A stretch of DNA of 64,000 nucleotides from Antarcticimicrobium sp040365005 (GCF_040365005.1 NZ_BAABWV010000004.1:62001-126000), one strand, 5' to 3'; shown: positions 50,871 to 59,677, numbered from the stretch's first letter. A program made the numbers and translations. Notes: generated from the letters alone by a model not told the origin.

Positions 50871-52285
50871 AACCGGTCTCCGAACAGGAACTGCGCGGCC
50901 CGGTCCAGCCGGATGTGCGGCGGCCCGTCGCCCGGCGCCAGCGTCAGCCGCGCCGGCGCGAACCGCATCGCGCCGAACTCCGCATCCAGCCAGGCATCGG
51001 CCCCTTCACGCGCCGGCCCCAGCAGGCGCGCGGGATCCTCGGGCAGTTCCCCGGGATAGAACGCCGCCTGCCGCCCGTCCTCCAGCAGCCGCCCCCGCAC
51101 GCAGGCCAACTCGCGCCCCTCGTGGCGGCGCGTCTCCTCCGTCGTGGCGCGCAGCGAGGCGATGGCCATCGCCTCGGTCTCGGCCCCGGCGAACTGCGCC
51201 CGGTCCCGTGCCCCGCGCGTCAGCGCCGCCATGATCGCGGTCAGCCGCGCGTGCTGGCTGTGATGCAGATGGTCCGCCTTGGTCGCCGCGAACAGGATGC
51301 GGTCAACCCGCCGCCCATGCCAGAGCTGGCTGAGAAAGGCATTTCGCCCGGGCCGGAACGACGACAGGATATCGCCCATCGACCGCGCCAGGTCATCGAC
51401 CGCGCGCGGCCCGCGATGGATCGCCCCCAGCGCATCGACCAGCACCACCTGCCGGTCGATCCGGGCAAAGTGATCGTTGAAGAACGGCTTGACCACCTTG
51501 GCCTTGTAGGCCTCGAAGCGCCGCTCCATCTGGCGGTGCAGCGACCCGCGTCGCGATGCCCCCGCCACCGGAACCGGCGCAAAGGTCAGCACCGGCGAGC
51601 CGGCCAGGTCGCCGGGCAGCAGGAACCGCCCCGGCGGGATGCAGTCATAGGACCCCTTGCCGCGCGCCCCCGCGAGATAGCTGGTAAAGCGCCGCGCCAG
51701 GTCCTGCGCCAGCGCCTCGTCATGCGGCGCCTCGGGATCGGCAGAGCGGGCCAGCGCCATGAACTCCTGCGCGTCATCGCGGCGGTCCAGACGTTCCAGC
51801 GTGTCCTGCGCCCACTCGCGATAGCTCTTGTCCAGCAGCCCGAGGTCCAACAGCCACTCGCCGGGGTAATCGACGATATCCAGATGCACCGTGCGCGGCC
51901 CCTGCAACCCGGCCAGCAACCCCGACGGGCGCACCCGCAGCGACAACCGCAGTTCCGAGATCATCCGGGTGCTGTCGGGCCAATGCGGCTCCGGCGCGGA
52001 GAGCGCGGCCAGGTGGACCTCGTAGTCAAAGCGCGGCAGGGTCAGGTCCGGCTGCGGTTGCAGAAAGGCCGCCTCGATCCGCCCCTCCTGCTGCGCCAGC
52101 AGGCCGGGCATCCGCCCCCGGTCCAGCAGGTTGGCCACCAGCGAGGTGATGAACACCGTCTTGCCCGACCGCGCCAGCCCGGTCACGCCCAGCCGGATCA
52201 CCGGCTCGAACAGGGTCTCGGAAATCCGGTCGCCCACGGTTTCGACCCCGCGCGCGATCCCGTCTGCCAGTGTTGCGATGACCAA
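50867..52285 (-). CDS. ycjX: YcjX-family P-loop protein
   Basis: A 472-residue P-loop NTPase of the YcjX family. Walker A is GLARSGKTVFITSLVANLLD at about residue 31. Other blocks are LDIVDYPGEWLLDLGLLDKS (switch-like), RFLLPGDLAGSP, and ILFAATKADHLHHSQHARL, the guanine-type specificity region. The start is a TTG at 52285 with AGGAG 6 bases upstream; the longer in-frame extension overlaps the divergent truA. With YcjF it may serve envelope stress control. Confidence 0.88.
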   Translation of the reverse strand: MVIATLADGIARGVETVGDRISETLFEPVIRLGVTGLARSGKTVFITSLVANLLDRGRMPGLLAQQEGRIEAAFLQPQPDLTLPRFDYEVHLAALSAPEPHWPDSTRMISELRLSLRVRPSGLLAGLQGPRTVHLDIVDYPGEWLLDLGLLDKSYREWAQDTLERLDRRDDAQEFMALARSADPEAPHDEALAQDLARRFTSYLAGARGKGSYDCIPPGRFLLPGDLAGSPVLTFAPVPVAGASRRGSLHRQMERRFEAYKAKVVKPFFNDHFARIDRQVVLVDALGAIHRGPRAVDDLARSMGDILSSFRPGRNAFLSQLWHGRRVDRILFAATKADHLHHSQHARLTAIMAALTRGARDRAQFAGAETEAMAIASLRATTEETRRHEGRELACVRGRLLEDGRQAAFYPGELPEDPARLLGPAREGADAWLDAEFGAMRFAPARLTLAPGDGPPHIRLDRAAQFLFGDRL

Positions 52286-52384
52286 TCCGGTCTCCTGCCT
52301 TTGCCTCGCCCCAAGATAGGCATGCCGCCCGCCGGCGCCAAGCGGGACTTGCCCCGGCCCCGCGCCCGCGTTACCAGCCCGACC

Positions 52385-53158
52385 ATGCCGCGATACGCAT
52401 TGAAAGTCGAATACCAGGGCGCCCCCTTTGCCGGCTGGCAAAGGCAGAAGGACCAGCCGTCGGTGCAGGGCGCGATCGAGGCGGCGCTGGCGCGGCTGGA
52501 GCCGGGACCGCATACCATCGCCGCCGCCGGGCGCACCGATGCCGGCGTGCACGCGCTGGGACAGGTCGCCCATTGCGATCTGCAAAAGGACTGGGATCCG
52601 TTCCGCCTGTCGGGGGCGCTGAACCATCACCTGAAACCCGCGCCGGTGGCCATCGTTGCCGCCGCTCGGGTGGCGGACGACTGGCACGCGCGGTTCTCGG
52701 CGCGGGAGCGGCAGTACCTGTTTCGCCTGCTGATGCGCCGGGCACCGGCCACCCATGACAAGGGCCAGGTCTGGCAGATCGCGCACCGTCTGGACGCGGG
52801 CGCGATGCAGGCCGGCGCCGACATGCTTCTGGGCAATCATGATTTCACCACCTTCCGCAGCTCGATCTGCCAGGCCGCCAGCCCGGTCAAGACGCTGGAC
52901 GAGTTGCGGGTGGAACAGGTCGAGGGATTTTCCGGCCCGGAGATCCGCTTTCACGTGCGCGCGCGGTCCTTCCTGCACAACCAGGTGCGCAGCTTCGTCG
53001 GTACGTTGGAGCGGGTCGGCGCCGGCGCCTGGAGCCCCGAGGACGTGCGCCGCGCGCTCGAGGCCCGAAACCGCGCCGCCTGCGGCCCGGTCTGCCCGCC
53101 GCAGGGCCTTTACCTCGCGCGGGTCGGCTACCCGGACGACCCGTTCGCGGGCCTCTGA
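52385..53158 (+). CDS. truA: tRNA pseudouridine synthase A
   Basis: A 257-residue enzyme that makes pseudouridine at positions 38-40 of many tRNAs. The catalytic aspartate is in AAGRTDAGVHALGQVAHCDL (about residue 51). Other family blocks are LKVEYQGAPFAGWQRQ, ARFSARERQYLF and SFLHNQVRSFVGTLERVG. ATG 52385 matches the usual start. It is divergent from ycjX over about 100 bp, and a small hairpin (53186-53203) follows its stop. Confidence 0.96.
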   Translation: MPRYALKVEYQGAPFAGWQRQKDQPSVQGAIEAALARLEPGPHTIAAAGRTDAGVHALGQVAHCDLQKDWDPFRLSGALNHHLKPAPVAIVAAARVADDWHARFSARERQYLFRLLMRRAPATHDKGQVWQIAHRLDAGAMQAGADMLLGNHDFTTFRSSICQAASPVKTLDELRVEQVEGFSGPEIRFHVRARSFLHNQVRSFVGTLERVGAGAWSPEDVRRALEARNRAACGPVCPPQGLYLARVGYPDDPFAGL

Positions 53159-53185
53159 GCCTCAGGTCATTCCGTTCCTTTTCGG

Positions 53186-53203
53186 GTCCGAAACACTCCG
53201 GAC
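53186..53203 (+). terminator. Weak hairpin after truA
   Basis: GTCCG (53186-53190) and CGGAC (53199-53203) with an 8-base loop, 27 bp after the truA stop and before the convergent amidohydrolase gene. No T-run follows. Termination by it is uncertain. Confidence 0.3.
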
Positions 53204-53237
53204 AGCGCGAGGGGCCGCCCCCGCGCCCCCGCCCGGA

Positions 53238-54110
53238 TCACATCAGCCCCAGCAACCGCGCCGCGTTGGTCTTGGTGATGGCCTCGCGCAGCTCGTCCTT
53301 GATGGCGATCTTCTCGAAATCCGCCAGCCATCGCTCCGGCGTGATCATCGGCCAGTCCGAGCCGAACAGCACCTTTTTCCTGAGGATCGAGTTGCAGTAT
53401 TTCACAAGGATCGGCGGGAAGTACTTCGGCGACCAGCCCGAGAGGTCAATGTAGACGTTGGGCTTGTGCTGCGCCACCGACAGCGCCTCTTCCTGCCAGG
53501 GAAACGAGGGGTGGGCGAGGATGATCTTCAGGTCCGGGAAATCCACCGCCACGTCGTCGATCACCATCGGGTTGGAGTATTTCAGCCGCATCCCGTTGCC
53601 GCCCGGCATGCCCGAGCCGACCCCGGTCTGCCCAGTGTGGAACAGCGCGATGCAGCCCTCCTCCGCCAGCGCCTCGTAGAGCGGATAGGCCATGCGGTCG
53701 TTGGGCCAGAACCCCTGCATGGTCGGGTGGAACTTGAACCCCTTGATCTTGTACTCGCGGATCAGCCGGCGCGCCTCGCGCACGCCCATCTTGCCCTTCC
53801 ACGGGTCTATGCTCGCGAACTGGATCAACACGTCGCTGTGCTCGGCCACCTGTTCGGCGACCTCATCGTTGGAATAGCGGCGATAGCCGGTCTCGCGCTC
53901 GGCATCGACCGGAAAGATCACCGCCGCGATGTTCTGTTCGCGGTAATGCGCGGCGGTCTGGGCAATCGTCGGCGGGTGGCTCCAGGGCGCACCGAAATAC
54001 CCGGCCATGGTCGCCTGCAGGTCGTCGTAACCGTCGTCGGCGTGGCAACCACAGGGTTCCTCGGCATGGGTATGGATGTCGATGGCGCGGATTTTCGTAA
54101 GATCAACCAT
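53238..54110 (-). CDS. Amidohydrolase-2 family metal-dependent hydrolase or decarboxylase
   Basis: A 290-residue TIM-barrel protein of the amidohydrolase-2 group (ACMSD/gamma-resorcylate decarboxylase relatives). Metal-site motifs are DIHTHAEEPCG (residues about 11-21), KGFKFHPTMQGF, LFHTGQTGVGSG, LAHPSFPWQ and FGSDWPM near the C-terminus. It is the last gene of the minus-strand operon with feruloyl-CoA synthase, 62 bp after it. By context it acts on an aromatic acid or its product, for example as a decarboxylase or lactone hydrolase; this is inferred. Confidence 0.85.
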   Translation of the reverse strand: MVDLTKIRAIDIHTHAEEPCGCHADDGYDDLQATMAGYFGAPWSHPPTIAQTAAHYREQNIAAVIFPVDAERETGYRRYSNDEVAEQVAEHSDVLIQFASIDPWKGKMGVREARRLIREYKIKGFKFHPTMQGFWPNDRMAYPLYEALAEEGCIALFHTGQTGVGSGMPGGNGMRLKYSNPMVIDDVAVDFPDLKIILAHPSFPWQEEALSVAQHKPNVYIDLSGWSPKYFPPILVKYCNSILRKKVLFGSDWPMITPERWLADFEKIAIKDELREAITKTNAARLLGLM

Positions 54111-54172
54111 GGGTCTGGTCCTTGTTCGTTGACGTGCAGGGGAGCGGCGCTCCGATCGGTATGGGGCCGGAG

Positions 54173-55987
54173 TCAGATCCGCGTCACGCAGGGGTCCGTT
54201 CCGGCATAAAGCCGCGCCAGCAGGTCGGCGCGACGGGTCAGCACCTTGCGAAAGTTCAGGTTGCCCTTGGCGGTCATCTCGCCCTCGCCCATCGAGGGCG
54301 GCTCGGAGAGCACAATGGCGCGGGCGACGCGGGCCGAACTGCCCGAGACCTCGCGGGCGCGCTCGGCCAGCCGTCGGTGGATATCCGACAAGAGCTGCGG
54401 GTCCGACAGCGCGCCATCCCGGGCCTGCGTGCCGTAGCCTTCGGCCGCAAGCTCGGCCAGGTTGGGAAAAATCATCACCCCGATCTCGTCGCGATCGGCC
54501 CCGGTGATCACCAGGTCGGCGGCCAGCGGCGCGAGGCAGGACAACATGTCGAGCCGGAGCTGCCCGGCGCGCACCCATGTCCCGGTGGTCAGCTTGAAAT
54601 CCTCGGAGATCCGCCCGTCGAACCGCATCCCCTTGTTGACGTCCTCGGGGTCGACGAAACACATCGCGTCGCCGGTGATGAAGAACCCCTCCTCGTCAAA
54701 GGCCTGCGCCGTCCGTTCCGGATCGCGGAAATAGCCCGGCATGATGTTCGGTCCCTTGGCGCGCACCTCGCAGCGGCCGTCCTGATCGGGGATCAGCTTG
54801 ATCGTCACCCCGGTCATCGGCACCCCCACCACGCCCGAGCGCGTGGTCGGCTCCTGCTGGATCATGGTGGCCGGCGCGGTTTCGGTCAGCCCCCAAGACG
54901 AGGTCATCAGCGGCACCGCGCCCCGGACCTGCATCGCCATCTCCTCGAAGCCGGTCCAGACGTCCTGCGGCAGCGAGGCGCCGGCGTAAAAAAGCATGTC
55001 GAGGTCGGAAAACAGGGTCTGGCGCAGCTTTTCGTCCCTGCGCGCCGCCTCGAGCATCATCGCGTAACCGACCGGCACGTTGAAGATCGCCGTGCCGGGC
55101 ACCAGCGACAGGTTCTCGACGGTGCGGTCGAACATCCCCGGCACCGGCTTGCCGTCGTCGATGTAAAGACTGCCACCGTTGGCCAGCATCATGTTGAAAT
55201 TATGCGAGCCGCCGAACACGTGGTTCCACGGCAGCCAGTCGACGATCACCGGCGGCCGGTCGCGCAGGAAGGGCAGCGAATCCGCGATCATCGCCTGGTT
55301 GGCGCACATCATCCGATGGGTGGTCATCACCCCCTTGGGGTTCGAGGTAGAGCCGGATGTCATCAGGATCTTGACCACCGAGTCCGGCGTGACGGCGGCA
55401 AAACCGGCTTCCACATCCGTGCCGGCGTCGCCCTTCAGCAGATCGGAAAATGGCACCGCCCCGCAGTTGCTTGGACGGGACGAGACCACCTCGACCCCCT
55501 CGAAGACATCCAGCGCCAGCGCCTCGGCATAGTGATCGGCTTCGACGGTATAGACCAGGCGCGGCTCGATCAGCTCCATCGCGTGGCGCAACCGCCCATG
55601 GGCGCCGGGGATCAGCGAATACTGCTCGGCCACCGGCACCACCGGGATGCCGACGTATTGCCCGGCCAGCGCCAGGATGCCGTGATCCACCCCGTTGCCC
55701 GACAGCACCATGATCGGCGTTTCCGGCCCCAGCCCGCGTGCCATCAGGGCGGCGGCCACCGCGCGCACCTGCTCCAGCATCTCGGCATAGCTCAGCGCGC
55801 GCCAGCCGGCGCCGCTGCGCTCCGCCAGGAACACCCGTTCGGGCGCTTCAGCCGCCCATCGGTGCAGCCAGTCGCCGGTGCGTTCGGCCACCGGGCTCAG
55901 CCCATAGGCCGAGCGCAGCAGGATCGTGCCGTCGTCGCGGACCTCGCGCAGGACCTTGTGCGGCCGGAACCGTGTTGTGCGTTGCAT
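54173..55987 (-). CDS. Feruloyl-CoA synthase-type acyl-CoA ligase
   Basis: A 604-residue ANL-superfamily ligase. The AMP-binding signature is ILMTSGSTSNPKGVMTTHRM (about 187), followed by IVDWLPWNHVFGGSHNFNMML, SSWGLTETAPATM, and FITGDAMCFVDPEDVNKGMRF near the hinge; the catalytic lysine lies in TAKGNLNFRKVL at the C-terminus. The long form with DWLPWNHVFGG is typical of feruloyl-CoA synthases, which activate ferulate, p-coumarate or caffeate. It lies between MarR and amidohydrolase genes in one operon with a crotonase. Confidence 0.87.
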   Translation of the reverse strand: MQRTTRFRPHKVLREVRDDGTILLRSAYGLSPVAERTGDWLHRWAAEAPERVFLAERSGAGWRALSYAEMLEQVRAVAAALMARGLGPETPIMVLSGNGVDHGILALAGQYVGIPVVPVAEQYSLIPGAHGRLRHAMELIEPRLVYTVEADHYAEALALDVFEGVEVVSSRPSNCGAVPFSDLLKGDAGTDVEAGFAAVTPDSVVKILMTSGSTSNPKGVMTTHRMMCANQAMIADSLPFLRDRPPVIVDWLPWNHVFGGSHNFNMMLANGGSLYIDDGKPVPGMFDRTVENLSLVPGTAIFNVPVGYAMMLEAARRDEKLRQTLFSDLDMLFYAGASLPQDVWTGFEEMAMQVRGAVPLMTSSWGLTETAPATMIQQEPTTRSGVVGVPMTGVTIKLIPDQDGRCEVRAKGPNIMPGYFRDPERTAQAFDEEGFFITGDAMCFVDPEDVNKGMRFDGRISEDFKLTTGTWVRAGQLRLDMLSCLAPLAADLVITGADRDEIGVMIFPNLAELAAEGYGTQARDGALSDPQLLSDIHRRLAERAREVSGSSARVARAIVLSEPPSMGEGEMTAKGNLNFRKVLTRRADLLARLYAGTDPCVTRI

Positions 55988-55990
55988 GTC

Positions 55991-56473
55991 TCATCCTCCC
56001 TCGAACCCCCGCCGGATCACGGACATCGCCGCGATCACGGCCTGTTTGGCCTCCTCGTCCATCCCGTTCAGAATGCGCGCCTCGTGACCGCGCACCGCCT
56101 CCAAGGCCCGGTCATACAGGCGCCGCCCCGCCAGCGTCGGGTTCAGCGCATAGGCCCGACGGTCCGTCGGCACCCGGTCGCGGGTGATCAGCTCGCGCCC
56201 CTCCAGCTCGTCGATGATCACCACCAGGTTCGCCCGCTCGACATCCAGCGCCTCGGCCAGTTGCGACTGGCGCAGGCCGGGATTGTCCACGATCAGCACC
56301 AGCGCCGAATAGGTCACCATGCGCAGGCCCAGCGGCTTCAGCGTCTGGTTCAGGTCGGCCTGCACCCCGTTGAAGGCGCGCTTCATGTGATAGCCGATGA
56401 ACTCGCGCAGGGTCGCGTCCGAGACCCGCGCGCCCCCGGCTTCCCCCCGGGGGGTCGCGGCGGGGCGGCTCAC
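55991..56473 (-). CDS. MarR-family regulator of the ferulate operon
   Basis: A 160-residue regulator. The wHTH is in FIGYHMKRAFNGVQADLNQT, YSALVLIVDNPGLRQSQLAE, ALDVERANLVVIIDELEGRE and the wing RVPTDRRAYALNPT. GTG 56473 overlaps the crotonase stop (GTGA); no ATG gives a sensible start. The first 18 residues (SRPAATPRGEAGG and so on) are Pro/Gly-rich and not part of the fold. MarR proteins of hydroxycinnamate pathways (CouR, FerR) are released by the CoA thioester; the operator array upstream fits this. Confidence 0.9.
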   Translation of the reverse strand: MSRPAATPRGEAGGARVSDATLREFIGYHMKRAFNGVQADLNQTLKPLGLRMVTYSALVLIVDNPGLRQSQLAEALDVERANLVVIIDELEGRELITRDRVPTDRRAYALNPTLAGRRLYDRALEAVRGHEARILNGMDEEAKQAVIAAMSVIRRGFEGG

Positions 56474-57246
56474 CGCCCCTGCCCGAAGCTGGGCACGCGT
56501 TTCTCGAGAAAGGCCGCCAGCCCCTCGACCGCGTCCGGGCTGGTCTGGGTCAGCGCGGCGCACAGGCTTTCGGTAAAAAGGCCGCCGGGCTTGTCCATGT
56601 CCTCGATCCGGCTCAGCGCCTGGATCATGATGTAGTTGGACAGCGGCGCGTTGTCGGCGATCTTGCGCGCCAGCTCCATCGCCCTGGGCAGCGCCTCACC
56701 CGTCCCCACGGCATAATGCGCAAGGCCCAGCGCAACGCCCTCCTCGGCGTTGTACTTGCGCCCGGTCAGCATCATCTCGATCATCCGGTCGGCACCCAGG
56801 ATGCGGCCCACCCGCACGCTCGCACCGCCACCGACATAGATGCCGCGCCGCCCCTCGGGCAGTTGGAAGATCGCCGACGGCTCGGCAATCCGCACATGGG
56901 TCGCGGTCGCCAGTTCCAGCCCGCCACCGATCACCGCGCCCTCCAACGCGGAGACCACCGGCAAGCCGCCGTACTGGATGCGGTCCATGACCGCATGCCA
57001 GCCCCGCGAATGGCGCATGGTGCCCTCGGCATCGCGCGCCACGTGCTCGCTCAGGTCCAGCCCCGAGCAATAATGCCCCTCTGTCCCGGTCAGAACCGCC
57101 ACCTTGGCCCCCTCCGGCGGCTTGGAGAAAAACCCGTCGATCTCCTCCAGAAGCTGATCGCACATGGCGTTGCGCTTGCCCGGGCGGTTCATGGTGAGCA
57201 CGGCGATATCGCCCTGAAGTTCGACCTTGAGCATCGGCTGGGTCAT
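56470..57246 (-). CDS. Crotonase-family enoyl-CoA hydratase (possible hydroxycinnamoyl-CoA enzyme)
   Basis: A 258-residue crotonase. The oxyanion-hole stretches are HYCSGLDLSEHV and ALEGAVIGGGLELATATHVR, where the Glu is the first catalytic acid. FQLPEGRRGIYVGGGASVRVGRILG carries the second. Both glutamates present suggests a hydratase, or a hydratase-lyase of the type that splits feruloyl-CoA to vanillin and acetyl-CoA. It is the first gene of the operon, GGGAGCC precedes the ATG, and a promoter with MarR operators lies just upstream. Confidence 0.88.
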   Translation of the reverse strand: MTQPMLKVELQGDIAVLTMNRPGKRNAMCDQLLEEIDGFFSKPPEGAKVAVLTGTEGHYCSGLDLSEHVARDAEGTMRHSRGWHAVMDRIQYGGLPVVSALEGAVIGGGLELATATHVRIAEPSAIFQLPEGRRGIYVGGGASVRVGRILGADRMIEMMLTGRKYNAEEGVALGLAHYAVGTGEALPRAMELARKIADNAPLSNYIMIQALSRIEDMDKPGGLFTESLCAALTQTSPDAVEGLAAFLEKRVPSFGQGR

Positions 57247-57291
57247 GGTTGGCTCCCCGGTTTCGGCACGCCCGGCAGGCGGCGATGTTGA

Positions 57292-57333
57292 ATAACTGTT
57301 ATGATCTATAACTAAAAACGCACGGATTCGCAA
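57292..57333 (-). promoter_or_regulatory. Promoter and MarR operator array of the ferulate operon
   Basis: Three interleaved half sites: ATAAC (57292-57296), T, GTTAT (57298-57302), GATCT, ATAAC (57308-57312). They give two overlapping perfect inverted repeats. On the minus strand they cover the -10 TATAGA (57310 to 57305); a -35 TTGCGA (57333 to 57328) lies 17 bp upstream. A bound repressor would cover the -10 and the start point. The MarR gene is the second of the operon. Confidence 0.6.
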
Positions 57334-57428
57334 TCGCTGATTTTTTGGGCACGAAACGACAAACAGCCGGGGTTTCCCCCGGCCGCTGCATCACGTCAAA
57401 ACCACATGCCCCGACGGGGCGCCGTGCC

Positions 57429-58127
57429 CTATTCCGCCGGCCCGATCGTCAGGGCGATCGGATCAAGCCCGTCGATCCCGCCGGTGATCCGGTCGCCCGC
57501 GACCACCGCCCCAACGCCAGCCGGCGTGCCGGTCATGATGACGTCGCCCGGCTGCAGGTGATAATACTTCGACAGGTCGGCGATGACCTCGGGCACACTG
57601 TGGATCAGCTCGCCCAGATGCGCGTCTTGCCGGGTCTCGCCGTTGACCTCGAGGTGAATGCGCTGCGGCCCGATCTCGCCCAGTTCCGCCGCGCGGGTCA
57701 GTGGCGCGAACACCGCCGCCCCCTCGAAATCCTTGCCCAGGTCCCAGGGCCGCCGCTTGTCCTTGCCGATCTGCTGCAGGTCGCGCCGGGTCATGTCCAG
57801 CGCGCAGCCATAGGCATAGATGGCCCCGGCCGCCGCCTCGGCATCGACCCGGAACACCGGCTTGCCGATCACCAGCGCCAGTTCCATCTCGTGATGCAGG
57901 TCCGCGGTCCCCGGCGGATAGGGCAGGGTCGCGCCACTGGCCAGCGCGGCCTGCGGCGACTTGGTGAAATAGAACGGCGCCTCGCGGTCCACCTCCGCGC
58001 CCATCTCGGCGGCATGGGCGGCATAGTTTCGCCCGACGCAAAAGATGCGCCCCACCGGGTATTCCGCCGCTTCACCCTTGACGGGGATCGAGCGCACCTC
58101 GGGCGGCTCGAAAAGGTAATCGGTCAT
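57429..58127 (-). CDS. Fumarylacetoacetate hydrolase (FAH) family protein
   Basis: A 232-residue FAH-fold enzyme. FCVGRNYAAHAAEMG near residue 30 is the family opening, FYFTKSPQAALASGATLPYP and LHHEMELALVIGK supply the acid residues that bind Mg2+, and YYHLQPGDVIMTGTPAGVGAV closes the active site. Members cleave C-C bonds in, or decarboxylate, oxo-acids in aromatic catabolism, or act as acylpyruvases. It follows the ferulate operon's promoter region on the same strand but upstream, so it is not in that operon. The substrate is not determined. Confidence 0.88.
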   Translation of the reverse strand: MTDYLFEPPEVRSIPVKGEAAEYPVGRIFCVGRNYAAHAAEMGAEVDREAPFYFTKSPQAALASGATLPYPPGTADLHHEMELALVIGKPVFRVDAEAAAGAIYAYGCALDMTRRDLQQIGKDKRRPWDLGKDFEGAAVFAPLTRAAELGEIGPQRIHLEVNGETRQDAHLGELIHSVPEVIADLSKYYHLQPGDVIMTGTPAGVGAVVAGDRITGGIDGLDPIALTIGPAE

Positions 58128-58174
58128 CTCACGCGTTCCTTGCTTTTTTCGAAATCTGTTCTGTGGCGGGCGGC

Positions 58175-58612
58175 TCAGCCCAGCAGCACCGCCATGCGGC
58201 GCAGCGCCAAGCTGTATCCCTGCACCCCGAAACCGGCGATCACCCCTTCGGCGCGTTGCGACACATAGGAGTGATGGCGAAAGCTCTCGCGCTTGTGCAC
58301 GTTCGAGATATGCACCTCCAGCACCGGCCCCTCATAGGCGTTGAGCGCATCGAGGATCGCCACCGAGGTATGGGTGTAGGCCGCCGGGTTGATGATGATC
58401 CCCGCCGCCTCCTCGCGGGCGCGGTGGATCATCTCGACGATCTCGCCCTCGTGGTTCGACTGGAACAGCTCCGTCTCCAGCCCCAGTTCCTTGCCCAGCG
58501 CGGCACAGCCTTGCGCCACGTCCTCCAGCGTCTCGGCGCCATAGATCTCGGGCTCGCGCTTGCCCAGCAGGTTGAGGTTGGGACCGTTGAGGATATGGAT
58601 CATCCGGGCCAT
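58175..58612 (-). CDS. aroQ: Type II 3-dehydroquinate dehydratase AroQ
   Basis: A 145-residue dodecameric enzyme of the shikimate pathway, or of quinate use. Family motifs are ILNGPNLNLLGKREPEIYG at the start (Tyr near residue 24 is the catalytic one), LFQSNHEGEIVEMIHRA, IINPAAYTHTSVAILDAL and VHISNVHKRESFRHHSYVS. A catabolic role is possible because the neighbours degrade aromatic acids, but it could equally be the biosynthetic copy. It lies between the FAH gene and the hydrolase, each about 50-60 bp away. Confidence 0.95.
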   Translation of the reverse strand: MARMIHILNGPNLNLLGKREPEIYGAETLEDVAQGCAALGKELGLETELFQSNHEGEIVEMIHRAREEAAGIIINPAAYTHTSVAILDALNAYEGPVLEVHISNVHKRESFRHHSYVSQRAEGVIAGFGVQGYSLALRRMAVLLG

Positions 58613-58674
58613 GTCAGCGTCCTGTGATAGGGGTCAAGGCGCAACCTAGGCAGCTGGCGGCAAAGGCGCAACCG

Positions 58675-59505
58675 CTAGCCTTGGCCGACCAGCGCCCGCA
58701 CGAGGTCGCTTTCGGGCCGGGCCAGCTCGCCCACCACGGTGAAATGAGTGTGCCCGGGGTCATAGTGATCGCGCACCCGCGCCCCGCCCTCGCCCCAGAC
58801 CTCGGCGATCAGCCGGGTCTGGCGCAGGAATTCCGGCCGCTCCGCCGTGCCGACCCAGAACCGCAGGTCCAGGTCCCGACGTGGCGCGCACAACACCGCG
58901 CTCTCCGCCGCCGCCTCCTCGGGGGTCAGCCCAAGGATGTCGTTCATCCGCGTCCCCAGCAGCGGCCGAAGATCATGCAGTCCGCTCAGCGAGATCACCC
59001 GGTCAAGCCGCGCCGCCACCGCACCCGCCAGCGGCCCACCGGCACAGCCCATCCGCGACACCAGCTGCCCGCCGGCAGAATGGCCGATCAGCCGCAGCGG
59101 CCCCTCCACCCGCGCCGCCGCCGCACCCACCGCCTGCGCGATCTCGCCGGTCATCTGCGAAATCCGCCCCTCGGGCGCCAGCGTATAGCTTGGCATCGCC
59201 ACCGCCCAACCCGCCGCCAGCGGCCCGGCGGCCAGGTGCGACCAGACCGACTTGTCGAACTTGTGCCAATAGCCACCATGAACGAACACGACCAATCCCG
59301 CCGCCGTGCCCTCGGGCCGGAACAGATCGAAGCGATTGCGCGCGCCGGGGCCATAGGGCAGGTCCAGCTCGCCCCGCGCGGTGGCGCGAAACGCGGCCGC
59401 CTGCCGCGCCCAGCCCCCGGCCAGTTCGGCCGCGCCGGCCACGTGTCCGGCATTGTCAAAGGCTTCGTCCCAGTCGATCGGCCAGGCCGTCCGTGCGTCG
59501 CTCAT
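58675..59505 (-). CDS. Alpha/beta hydrolase with HGGYW motif (arylformamidase-like)
   Basis: A 276-residue serine hydrolase. The oxyanion motif VVFVHGGYWHKFDKS (about 91) and the nucleophile elbow LIGHSAGGQLVSRMG (about 145) are typical of the HGGXW esterase/kynurenine formamidase group; an Asp in RFWVGTAERPEF and His in HYDPGHTHFTVV complete the triad. AGGAG lies upstream of ATG 59505. The substrate is unknown; arylformamidase or carboxylesterase are both plausible. Confidence 0.86.
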   Translation of the reverse strand: MSDARTAWPIDWDEAFDNAGHVAGAAELAGGWARQAAAFRATARGELDLPYGPGARNRFDLFRPEGTAAGLVVFVHGGYWHKFDKSVWSHLAAGPLAAGWAVAMPSYTLAPEGRISQMTGEIAQAVGAAAARVEGPLRLIGHSAGGQLVSRMGCAGGPLAGAVAARLDRVISLSGLHDLRPLLGTRMNDILGLTPEEAAAESAVLCAPRRDLDLRFWVGTAERPEFLRQTRLIAEVWGEGGARVRDHYDPGHTHFTVVGELARPESDLVRALVGQG

Positions 59506-59677
59506 CCTGCGGTCTCCTCCACAACCCCGCGCCAGCCTAGGCGCGCGACGGCCCCCGAACAAGCTCCCCGCCGAGCTCCGCGTCCGGCCCCATGGCCTTC
59601 GCCGTCCCGCGCCGGCCCCACCCACACAGGATCACGGGCGCACAAAGCAGGAAAGCGCCACCATGACATGGCGACGC

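Noticed and set aside
50774..52384. Long N-terminal extension of truA reaching back over ycjX
   Set aside because: TruA's conserved start is MPRYALKVEYQG at 52385, and the extension is antisense to ycjX.
56470..57246. Definite assignment of the crotonase as feruloyl-CoA hydratase-lyase
   Set aside because: The motifs I can see are shared by general enoyl-CoA hydratases; only the operon suggests hydroxycinnamates.
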